Below are positions 11,028-21,409 of a stretch of DNA of 64,000 nt, piece after piece. Origin of the DNA: Mytilus edulis (lineage: Eukaryota; Mollusca; Bivalvia; Mytilida; Mytilidae). The translations under genes and the position numbers were made by a program. Position 1 is the stretch's first letter; each line of letters begins with the position of its first letter. The notes beneath the pieces were generated by a model. The model was not told the DNA's origin. It did not search any database and was given only the letters and a program-made list of their open reading frames with translations. Location: positions 41,927,426-41,991,425 of the forward strand of contig NC_092349.1 of NCBI RefSeq assembly GCF_963676685.1. The letters run 5' to 3'.

Positions 11028-12460
11028 AATTATCCACCTCAAACGGCGGTGTGATTGAAGATGGATTTGATCAGAAAATGGATTCCGAAAACATAACTGA
11101 AGGAAATATATTAATGGAAGAAACAAACTCAACAAAGTTATTAGAATGGGAAATATCATATGAAGCACAGATTATAAGCGCAGTGTACCTCTCCGCGGGG
11201 CTGTTCATCGGTTTGATTACCAACACTCTTCTTATTCTTGTCATCTGCCTTTCACCAACATTAAGAACTCCTCCCAATTACCATCTGGTAAACATAAGCT
11301 TTAATAATCTACTGCTGAGTATCTGTATGATATTTTCAACACTTTCAGTATTTGGAGTACAAGATCATGATGACAATTTTTTTGTTGCGATTCAACTTTT
11401 CATTACTCAGCATTGTACAACGCAATACTTTGCAACTTTTGCTTCTATTGGGATCTACAGAAATATAACACTTAGCAAACCAACTTTATCTTTGCGCATA
11501 CGAAAAAGAATAGTGCGTAGATCTATTTCAATAAGTTGGTTTCTGACGTGTTTACTTAGTTTAATCTTCACTATTACTTTCATGGATAAAGATTCATTGC
11601 TGTGTATCACACTGACGCCTTTTCAGAAATCATTTGTCATATGTGAAGAATCGGATTATCTTCCAGAGCCAGGGAAAATTTGCATGGCTGTCATCATCTG
11701 CTTCTTTTATGTGGTTGCTTTAATTTCAACGTTATCATCTTATTATACGATATCAAAAGAACTTAATATCATTAAACCAAAGACATCAAATAAAATTTTG
11801 CCCATATCAAGGGCGATGAGTTTATCCTCAGAAGACACATGTGATCCCCAAAACCATTATCAGATAGAGCCAAACATACCAAGTCAAAATGGTTCCCTCC
11901 AGGTATATACTATACAATGTGCTGACAGTGAGGAAACCGTTGTTCATTACCAGAAAAATGAAAATATGGTGACATTTGAAGAGGTATTCGCTTTACAAAA
12001 TCCAATCCTAGCTCACTCGATGGCGAACTCCAAACGACCACTACAAGCCACGCTAAGCAATGCTTCAACGCAATCGAGGACTTCTAGAATCGATTTTACT
12101 GATATCTCACCAAACGCTGACCTACAGAGATTTCAAATGATGAAAAACAATTCAGCTCTTAGAAATCAAACGTTAAGACGAGACAGAATAAGTGTCCGCA
12201 GTGCCACAAAGAATAGCTTTATCATGTTTACAGGATATTTATTGAGTTCACTCCCTTTAATAATATGTAGTGTGCCTTATGCTACCGCCAGATCGGAATC
12301 TATAGCGACAAGAGTTTATATATTTTTATTTTTAAAGTTTTTATTTTATGCAAATGCATTTGTTTCATCTACGTGGTATTTATTTTTCAGCAAAAGAGTG
12401 CGTAAATGTTTGTTCAAATTATTAGAGGGTAGTTTTCCTTGTATATTTGGTAGACGTTAG
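11028..12460 (+). CDS. Divergent rhodopsin-like seven-transmembrane receptor (GPCR), main exon
   Basis: The frame opens after an acceptor (ttcttttacag, ends 11027). The first in-frame ATG inside the exon is at 11078, giving about 460 residues; an upstream coding exon is possible. Seven hydrophobic helices can be placed, the first around ISAVYLSAGLFIGLITNTLL and the last around LFYANAFVSSTWYLFF, followed by a basic helix-8-like tail. N-glycosylation sites (NIT, NST) precede TM1. The third intracellular loop is long (about 160 residues, Ser/Thr-rich). Conserved marks are weakened: TM1 Asn is present, the TM2 Asp is Asn (SFNNLL), DRY is replaced by YRN, CWxP is reduced to SSLP, and NPxxY becomes NAFVSSTWY. 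The ligand is unknown. A membrane receptor is very likely; class A is an inference. Confidence 0.8.
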
Positions 12461-12637
12461 ACGTTTGGTTTCTAAATTGAAGCATGCAGGAAAACAAACA
12501 TCATACCAAATGTGAAACCATTGAGATCGATATATAAAAGGGTGTATAGTTTAAACAGCATTAAAATAGAAACATTTTAAATAAGTCTGGTAACGTGGTT
12601 AGTTGCTCATTTTTTCATGAAAAAAATATATAAATAG

Positions 12638-14357
12638 TACGGAAGCGTATTAGGGACATAGAAAACATTAAATTGGCAGTGAACCTTTTTTTCAAAGTCG
12701 AAATTTTGACATTTCAAATCTTCAAATTTCGACTTTAATTCGAAATTTTAACTTTTCTAATCTTGAAATTTTGACTTCCTAAAATCTTCAAATTTCGACT
12801 TTTTGAAAAATCGAAATTTTGACTTTTTTAGAAGTCGAAATTTTGACTTTTTTAGAAGTCGAAATTTTGACTTTATAAAAAGTCGTAATTTCGACTTTAA
12901 ACTCAAAATTTCGACTTTATTTAAAAAGTCGAAATTTCGACTTATTCTAAACTCGAAATTTTGACTTGTTTTAAACTCAAAATTTCGACTTTATTTAAAC
13001 TCAAAATTTCTACTTTTTTTAAAGTCAAAATTTCGACTTTCCTCAGTATTTATACGTTTGCGATTATCACATTCACAGTCATTTATATCAGCAAGCGTAG
13101 AGCCATATACATCATAAACTTGATAAGCATATTTTAATAAACTAAACCATTTTCAAGAGGTTATTTTAGATAGAAAATCTTGTTTTTCTGCCGAAGAATA
13201 AATAAAATATGTTTCACGTTCAAATACATATTTCAAGTCTAGACTTCAGATATGTGTATGAAGACAACCCCGTTATTCCGATACACTTATATTACGACAT
13301 ACTTTTATTCAACAGTCTAATATATAAAGACAAGGGTTGTGTCATAAGAATGCCAACTTGTAGAGAATGTTCCAGAAAAAAATATCCCCAAAAATTCCCA
13401 AACTAGAAAACTAAGCATTGGTCGCGACACTCGTTCTGAATATGCATGGCATTTTTTGCTACTTGATTTACCATTGTTTAAACAAGGCAAAGTCAGTGAC
13501 TTGCTATTGGGAAACCAAACAGGCCTTTGAAACTGCGATGCTAAATGTTCTCAGATCTGACGATCCTATGACAGTGTCGTGGGAACTAAAACATGGAATA
13601 TGGGAAAACATTTTTTTTTCTGTCAACATGCATGTTCTTTCCGAATTCAATATTAAATGCTACTCCGTATCTTAATTTAAGAACAAAACCAATTTCTGAA
13701 TATAAATTGCCAAATGTGTGGATGACGCTTTAATTATTTGCGTCCATGTCTACTCCTTCTAAAATTGTAATAACTGTGTTTGAATACTAACATCCAAGTT
13801 TTAAAAGTACTTAGAAAAAGTCAAAATTTCGAGATTTCAACAGTCGAAATTTCAATTTAAAAAAAAAGTAGAAATTTTGAGTTTACAAAAAGTCGAAATT
13901 TTGAGTTTACAATAAGTTGAAATTTCGAGTTTAAAATAAGTCGAAATTTCGAGCTTTAAAAAAGTCGAAATTTTGGGTTTACAAAAAGTCGAAATTTTGA
14001 TTTTATAAGTAGAAATTTCGAGTTTAAAATAAGTCGAAATTTCGAGCTTTAAAAAAGTCGAAATTTTGAGTTAAAAATAAGTTGAAATTTCGAATTTTAA
14101 ATAAGTCGAAATTTCGAGTTTTAAAAAAGTGGAAATTTCGAGTTTCAAAAAAGTCGAAATTTCGACTTTTCAAAAAGTCGAAATTTCAAGATTTTAGAAA
14201 GTAAAAATTTCAAGTTTAAGTCAAAATGTCGGGATTTGAAAAGTCAAAATTTCAGGTTAAAGTCAAAATTTCGAGATTTGAAAAGTCAAAATTTCGACTT
14301 TGAAAAAAAAGTTCACTGCCAATTTTATTTTTTCTATGTCCTTAATACGCTTCCGTA
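12638..14357. mobile_element. Foldback element with terminal inverted repeats and palindromic tandem arrays
   Basis: The ends are inverted copies: TACGGAAGCGTATTAGGGAC at 12638 and its complement ending at 14357, extending inward through 'aaattggcagtgaac'. It is flanked by a perfect 6-base direct repeat AAATAG (12632-12637 and 14358-14363), which I read as the target-site duplication. Just inside each end is an array of about 20-base monomers (AAGTCGAAATTTCGACTTT-like, each itself a palindrome), at 12697-13043 and, inverted, at 13816-14304. The roughly 770-base centre has two short open frames with no recognisable protein. No transposase is present, so it is non-autonomous. Confidence 0.85.
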
Positions 14358-14615
14358 AAATAGAGACGTAAATCATGTCGGTTACTTTAAACCATGACTA
14401 GATAAAATTGTTGGGAGCTCTAAACTGAAATCGATCTAGTATTCAATTTGTTGTTGTTAAGATTTATATGTAGTAATTAGCGACAAGAGAGGACTATGAT
14501 AACTTTGTGTCGTGATTACGTATGGCAATTATTGGCTCTAAACTAAAATCCATAGAGCTTTTTCAAGCGTTACCCGAATGCTATTTATATCTATACTATT
14601 TGAATCGATATATAA

Positions 14616-14820
14616 GGGAACGACCATTTAACTTTCAGGGTGAGGGGGTATGTTTTTTGTTTTTGTTTGTTTTTTTAAATATTCTGATCCCCAATTTGAT
14701 AAAAAAAATATTCTGGTCGCTTGACAGTTGACCAAAAAAATTATGAATGCGCGAAAAAAAGTTTTCTGACTAAGAAAAAAACGATACCCTCCCCTCTTTT
14801 GAAGTTAAATGGTTGCTCCC
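14616..14820. mobile_element. Short inverted-repeat element (MITE) with TAA target duplication
   Basis: The ends are inverted: GGGAACGACCATTTAACTTT at 14616 and the complement of GGGAGCAACCATTTAACTTC ending at 14820. TAA occurs directly outside both ends (14613-14615 and 14821-14823). A 3-base TAA/TTA duplication with GGG ends suits the PIF/Harbinger group. It has no coding capacity. Confidence 0.75.
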
Positions 14821-14823
14821 TAA

Positions 14824-16900
14824 GGTATATGTCATAATCATTGTCTTCTTAAAAAAATATATAGGTATGAACTTACAACATTTTAAAATAATTTTTGAGG
14901 AGGAAAATTGTAATCAAATTTACAGAAATCAGATGCCTTTTTTTCATACTACATAGCAAAAACGAGTGAAAATGTCAACATAATTATTATGAAATTAAGT
15001 GTCAGGGTAACCTCCCTTTAAACCAAGTTCGTTTTGAACCACACTAACAGTTTGTCCGTTATACCATGAAGTATGTTACTCATAATACTAGTTATTAAAA
15101 ATCTAAGATCCCAACTTCAAAGTTGTTCTTCTATAGATAAGAATAGGATTTCTGCTCATTTTATTCAAATAACTCTTCACATGTTTCTGTACTTGTCCTT
15201 TCTTGGCTTTCAAATTTTTTGGCTTTAAGCGCCCATGATGAAGATAAAACCAGAAAAGCGCTTCGAATGCATACATGTTTGAGTGTTGTTTTCTTTTCTT
15301 ATTTGAATAGAAATTTATCGAAAGCATGAGTTTTTTTTCTTTCTTCCAAGCTTGACTAAGACTATAAAAAGCCTTTGGTTTGATGGATATTGTCTTCAAG
15401 TATTCATCATCTCTTTATATGATTCTTGTAATGTGTTTAAATAAAACGTAACATTAGTTTTCCGAAGTGTGTAGTTATGTTATTTGCTTTTAATTTACAG
15501 ATTTTTATTTATGAACAAAGAAAAAAACTTAATCCCTAACTAATCAAAAAAACAACTTTATCGCTTACTAATCAAAATGCTTCCAAGGATTTTTCGAATG
15601 TAAGCACAATGTTTTGAGGTTCGTTAGTATTTTTATCTATAGTATTCCAGTAATATATATAAGAGTGTAATTCTATAATTGTGCTATTTGAGGAGAAAAT
15701 GTCATATCAATTTGATTTGTTATTATATTTCTTGTTACTGTATCTCTGATCAAGACTTTATACATCGGTATCGTCAAAATCGAACTATTATATAAGTATA
15801 TATAAACAAACTGTATATCGTACATGTATTGTTAGTTGGTGCGCGTGATTGTCATATTGTTGAAAATATTATATTGTTATGTTTTTGACTTAAATTAAAA
15901 AAAAGTTATAAAATTCATTGCTGCTTCAATGAATCAAACAGTGACATTGTTTGTCTTAATTTAATCCAGACACTAGAGATCAACAGAAATAAAGTGAAAG
16001 GATAACACCGTATATACGTACCAGAAAAGATAAAAAACATGCATGCACAAAGACAAACATAATAAGACACACAAGAAGAAAAATCACACACAAGTTTTTA
16101 AAAATCTTTAAAAGAGTTGGTACTTCAGCGTACAGACCAACACATGGTGGATCCTCCTCCTCCTCATCATCGTCGTCATCGTCTTCCACCTCAACTCCTT
16201 CTCGTCATCATTATTTTGGAAACAAAAGAATCATGCTAGTATGTAAATACTTTTTGGAATATAATGACTGACCAGTATATAACCTATACATTTAATCCAT
16301 GCAGCTTCTAATTTATGGTATTATACATGGTCCATTCAACTTGACCTTTTCCATACATCCTCCTTTTCGACATCCTCAAACTAGTTTCTTTTTCAGGCCG
16401 AACATAATTTTATAGTTGAGGACTTAACAGTGATCTAGTTATCTATATTTAATGTTAGATATGTTTTTTCTGTTTTCATGTATGAAGTTTGTGTTTCTTT
16501 TATCAATCATCTGTACGCATGAAACAGTAAAAACAACACTTTAAAATGGGAACCGTTAATTTCAAAATTATAACACCGTGACTGCGTTTTCATACATCCA
16601 AAATATATAGCATGCATCGTGCGATTTAAACTGGACCAGGTATAGTTCTAGAATTTTATAGTTAACAAAGGTAAAGGAATTAGAATAGAGACTGCGTAGT
16701 AATACAACCCAAATGAAAAGCACTGCGCCAATATAGAACCACATCTTTTCATTGATCCTATTTGGTGCCAATGTTTTCTTATTTAAAATCTTCCCCGATG
16801 TGAGCCTTTGCCCTCCTGGACAACACATCATGCACTGTGTTACAACCCTAGACAAACAGACGAGGAAAGGCAATACTAGAGCTGAAAAAGCTATATTTTT
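14824..16900. other. Intergenic, no gene seen
   Basis: Contains a short trinucleotide run (tcctcctcctcatcatcgtcgtc, about 16150-16180) and AT-rich sequence. An open frame at 15103-15399 (minus) is lysine-rich without a recognisable domain, and I do not support it as a gene. Confidence 0.4.
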
Positions 16901-16917
16901 TAATAACCTAGGTGAAC

Positions 16918-16998
16918 GAGTGACCTATGTCGCTAGGCACAGTGTAGGCGGTGTTGCCACGATGTCACAGAAGCAAGGGGTTGAAATCCGCTGAGGAA
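16918..16998 (+). mobile_element. Diverged tRNA-derived SINE head
   Basis: Aligns by eye to the SINE at 4972: acagtgtaggcgg, ccacgatgtcacagaagc and a B-box-like GGGGTTGAAATCCGC occupy the same order and spacing as acagtgcaggcg, tcacgatatctcagtagc and GGATTCGAATCCC. The typical body is absent, and an inverted-repeat element begins at once at 17005. Confidence 0.55.
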
Positions 16999-17004
16999 AG
17001 AAAC

Positions 17005-17583
17005 AAAGGAGTAGGTCCGGTAAGGGCCGATTTTGGCCTCAAATTTCAGGTTCATCTAACGACAGATTTTGGACACTTTTTAAACACTTAAGTGTCTATT
17101 TAAATTGATTCAATTCGTTTATGTGAAAGATTTTGATTGGTTTAGTCATTAAAAACGCTCCGATTCAAGCTTAAATATGTTAAAATCTATCAAATATGCC
17201 AAAAAACGTCACTTTTCAGATTGTTTTTGTCAAAAATGAAAGTGGCCGCATCCGTGTTTATCCTCAACCTATGTTATGTATTATCATCAAATACAACTTA
17301 GATTTCAATACTATGAATGAACACGAATGCGGCCACTTTCATTTAAGACGGAAACCGTCTAAAATTTAGCTAAAATGCTAAAATTGTGAAGATTTCTGTA
17401 ATTAAGCCCGACTTTATGATGCTAGTACCCTATATTTGTGCATTGTATTGTAAAAAACAGCCCATATTTATGAAGCAGAAGAATGTTCTTATCCAGTAAA
17501 TAGCTAAAAGATTACATTTTCACAATTTTGTAAAACTGCTATATTTTGGGGCCAAAAAGGGGTCTTACTGAACCTACTCCTTT
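17005..17583. mobile_element. Inverted-repeat element with nested internal hairpin
   Basis: The ends are inverted (AAAGGAGTAGGTCCGGTAAG at 17005 and its imperfect complement ending at 17583, extending to gggccgattttggcc / ggggccaaaaagg). A second inverted pair lies inside: gaaagtggccgcatccgtgt (about 17239) and its near complement ending about 17340. I could not define a target-site duplication. No coding capacity. Confidence 0.7.
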
Positions 17584-18480
17584 TGATAACGCAAATTTAA
17601 AAATACTGCCTGGTTATCAATAATTATTTTTAATGCCCTATGATGACCAATAGTTGCTTACATCCACGTTCGTTTCATCTCTTGTTTTATAATTGGCAAT
17701 CATATCACAAAAAAAGAAATATGTATTCGTGATGTTTTTAACTAGAGAGATTGAGCAACTTGGATTTTACTAAGGATGCCTCTATCTTCGTTATTTTAAT
17801 TCGTCTATTTTGCATATAACCCAGGCATAAAGTGCTCGATTATTCTCCTAATTTGCCACTGTTTTCTACTAGATTTCAATTTGTCAATCTTTTTATTAAA
17901 ATGTGCAAACAAAAAACCTTGTGTATATCGTATTGATTTTACATTATACAAAACATGTTTGTCTCAACATAGCCTTGAAGTAAAGAGTAAATTAGTTATT
18001 TTGATCAAAAGACAGCGAATACATATCAGCATGCCAGATACAACGGAAACTTATTAAAATTTCTGATATATACCTCATTTAAAAAAATAAAATATAAGAA
18101 TACTTTTCAACTTAGAAAATTATATATATATATAGAATATTTTCTATTGGAAAGTCAAGTCGACAGTTATATATAAATATACCTCTGGTTAGACTAAGAC
18201 CCTAAAGTATTGTTGTATTTCCTGTCTGCCTACACGTACCACATGCATACTAGTTTATAGTCTATGATGGTATTTGAAAAAAAGATTTTAAGCGGTCTAT
18301 TCTTACCATTTTTTACAAGAAACAACTCTTTTGATAATGACTTCCTTCGTCTGGTTAATCAAAGGTTGTAACACAGTAGGCCATATATAGATGCTTGTAG
18401 ATCTATACAGTTTATCGGTTTTAATATAATATAACTGTTGTACCGACTTTCTGTGCTGTGTCTGATGACTTTTAGCACCT
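17584..18480. other. Intergenic, no gene seen
   Basis: AT-rich, with a short TA run at about 18123. I see nothing coding or repeated here. Confidence 0.4.
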
Positions 18481-18546
18481 GGTGTAAAACAAGAGAAAGT
18501 TCTAGTAAATATAGATGTTAATTTATTGAAATCAGTAATCAAAGTG
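18480..18546 (-). repeat. Direct repeat copy 1 (exon-like)
   Basis: About 65 bases (cacctggtgtaaaacaagag through atcagtaatcaaagtg) nearly identical to 19710-19774. On the minus strand this copy has an acceptor-like tctgtag just before its start but lacks a good donor at its end (ccag followed by gtgctaaaag). The origin is unclear. Confidence 0.6.
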
Positions 18547-19706
18547 CTACAGATTTTACACAATAAAATAGCAAGTCTCACTTGATAATAAATTTAGAAT
18601 TTCACAAATGAACTAAATTAAGGGACATAACTCTATGCAAATTTTAACTAATTAAACAAACTTGCCCAAACTCTATTTTATCAAGTGAAACAGCTTTACA
18701 AAACTTAACGTACAGGTTAATGCATAATACAATGTGTTAAATAAACCGAATCATTTCAACTAAAAAGGATACTTAATTTCAAATGTTTTGTAAAATAATT
18801 TGTTGTTATGGAAACAATAAACTTTAAAAATTAATAAAATCATTGCCATACTATCTTAATATTTAAACGAATAAAATCTAATACCAAATACAATTTATTC
18901 TGAATAAATTTGTATGTAAAATAACTTTGCATAATTCTTAAACAGTAATTACTCTTATTGCAAAATATTAAAATAACAATATACCAATGTTGCTTAGCAA
19001 CAAACATGTACTTCGGTCACGAGTTCCGTGTATGTGTGTAATACACTAAAATTAACTAAATTCAATTTAAAATATAAGTTCTAAAGTCAATTCAAACGTT
19101 CAAACAATTTTGTAAACAAACTAAAATCTTGCGGACAAGTGTCACTTTCCAAAACCTAGTTTACGAACTTAATATGCAATCTATTACAAAATATAAAAAC
19201 ACAACTTACAGAATAATAAAGAAGAAAATAAGGTTTCATGTCTTTGTTATTTAGCTTTCGATTTAACTCAATAATCATTGCTTTATCAACAAAAGACATT
19301 TCTCCCGGCAAATAAAAATTACAAATTATCTCCCCTGGACATTATAATACTTAAAAGTTAATACGGATACAATATGAAATATTTCCGGACTTTAAATAAA
19401 CTTTTAAAAATAACTATTATAAAATTAACTAAATGTTTCTAAACATAGAATAGATTTGAATTAAATAAATTCTTGAAACGTTTCTCAATTGTTTACATAA
19501 ATAAAGCATCGCGTCCTAAGCGTAACCAACACAAAAAATAATTAATCTCAATGGAAACAAATAAAATCTATACAAAATATATACAATAATTTAAGTGAAT
19601 TTCTTAAATGAATTTTAACTTTAGTTAGCTTTTCCAAAAATATAAGGTAATTTAAACTCTTTAATTTAAATAAAACAAAAAATACAAAAAATATATTTCA
19701 ACTTAC

Positions 19707-19774
19707 CTGGTGTAAAACAAGAGAAAGTTCTAGTAAATATTGATGTTTATTATTTGAAATCAGTAATCAAAGTG
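19707..19774 (-). repeat. Direct repeat copy 2 with perfect splice donor
   Basis: Same 65-base unit as 18480-18546. On the minus strand it ends CACCAG followed by gtaagt, a perfect splice donor. Upstream on that strand (19780-19990) is a more GC-balanced stretch with CCAAT-like motifs (attgg, ccaatc), which could be a promoter. The 1.16 kb between the copies is AT-rich with no gene seen. Confidence 0.55.
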
Positions 19775-20592
19775 ACCGTTGAAAACATAGATTGTTTCCA
19801 TGCGGGCGTGGTCACATGATCACTGATTTCTTAACTTTCTCCTGTTTTCACCAATCAAAAATTACCTTGTAATTTAGCTCCCTTGACCACAACCTATTTT
19901 CACTGGTTGGTCAATAATCCAGTCATGGGTGACAGGTGTTATAAACAATTTCACACGTGAGTAATAGGAAAAGGTTGTTTAACAAAAGCCTTAATTTACA
20001 TGTAAGGTACATAATCCAAAGTAAATAATTTAGCACTTACATGTCTCTTTGTTATCCGTCTTAATTACGTAATCTAAATATTAAGTTGTATGTCATTCTT
20101 CTTTATCAAAAATTAACATTCCAAAAATAATGTAACTTATGTAAGGAGAAATTTTAGAAAATAAAATAAAATTTAAACTTCAAAATACTTTAACTCAAAT
20201 TGTAAAAATTGAATAATTTTCACTTAAGTTTTGGTCTGTTATATTAAAATTTTGTCTTTGGCAATTCATAATTTTTCTATAACAACTCTTCCTCAACCTC
20301 ACTAAGCTTTGTCCCAAAGCTTGAATTTGAAACATCATCTGAACTGATAAAATAAAAATAATAATTATATATATATACATGTAAAAAGAATAAAAGTATG
20401 ATAAACATAATGTAAAAGTTCATATAGAGTCAATGTTTATATATCACAATCATGTGAATGTAGTTTTGTGATCTAATGCCCATAAAATACTTAAGTTAAA
20501 AAATTAAAAATACATATATGTATGGTCATAATTGCAGATATTCAATAAGACACTTCCAAAATTTCAAAGTATGTATGTTAATACACTTGTAA

Positions 20593-21022
20593 CGGGGAGG
20601 CACTGAGGTATTGCTTGTTTGCAAATATGCATTTAATAAGTATTACGGTACCAATTTGCATATGAGGAGGAAGATTAACACTTCACACTAAAATATGTGT
20701 GTTTTAAAAATAGTACTGATGCAGTTTTCCAATAATGAAAAATCAAGTAAACCAGGTGCTTTAGTGCAACAGAAAAGTCAAAGTACCAATACATTTTCAT
20801 ATTAATAGACAATATAACAATATAAAATTCAAATATAAAACATGAAAATGAATGATTTCTTATATGCTCACTCCTTGTAAGCGCATGATCTGCAATCTCA
20901 CGATCTGCAATCTCTATGACATAATGTAATCTAAAAATATGTTTAATATAACTGTGTTCTAAATCCTACAAAAAGAAATAAACTAAATATTAATACACTC
21001 CAATAATTAACTCCTCCACTTT
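20593..21022 (-). other. Candidate 3' LTR and polypurine tract of the gypsy element
   Basis: On the minus strand, about 390 bases after the pol stop, a purine run (AAAGTGGAGGAG, 21011-21022) could prime plus-strand synthesis. About 420 bases later the sequence ...cctccccgttaca (ending near 20593) resembles a Ty3/gypsy LTR end. I could not find a matching TG start or a second LTR, so this is only a candidate. Confidence 0.25.
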
Positions 21023-21409
21023 GGCTCTCGGTAACATTTCACTGAACACTTAACTTCATCATATATAACTATAATATTGGAATGGATTCTAGTTTCTCAG
21101 GACACTAAATTGCAAAAAATAAAAAAAAAGAAGATGATTAGTCGAATGAGCACGGCCGTACTCTAGCACTACTGACAACAAAACACATATGCATTCTGTT
21201 AGGTTTGACTTCACATCATAATTTGCCTATCAAATTTCTGAAATTAGAAAAAAAATGTTAATCAAAGGGTCAAATAATTAAAGAAAGGTCCACTGCGCAG
21301 ATTCGAAACTGGAGTTCAATCCAGATTATTTGAATGTAAGTGAGTTATTCGCCATCAAAGCTTTATCTGTGTTATTCCAGTGAAATTTTGTACAGTAATT
21401 TGTTTTCAC

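Noticed and set aside
10779-11054. ORF overlapping the start of the receptor exon
   Set aside because: Different frame, crosses the polypyrimidine tract and acceptor of the receptor exon, and has no domain.
13209-13675. Two short ORFs in the centre of the foldback element
   Set aside because: No transposase or other domain; lengths are within chance for this base composition.
14522-14731. 69-residue ORF
   Set aside because: Runs across the border of a MITE and is composed of its sequence.
15103-15399. 98-residue lysine-rich minus-strand ORF
   Set aside because: No domain, no splice or promoter support, low-complexity composition.
15980-16189. ORF starting with a run of Asp and Glu followed by hydrophobic residues
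   Set aside because: The acidic run is a trinucleotide repeat; no acceptor or conserved domain supports an exon.
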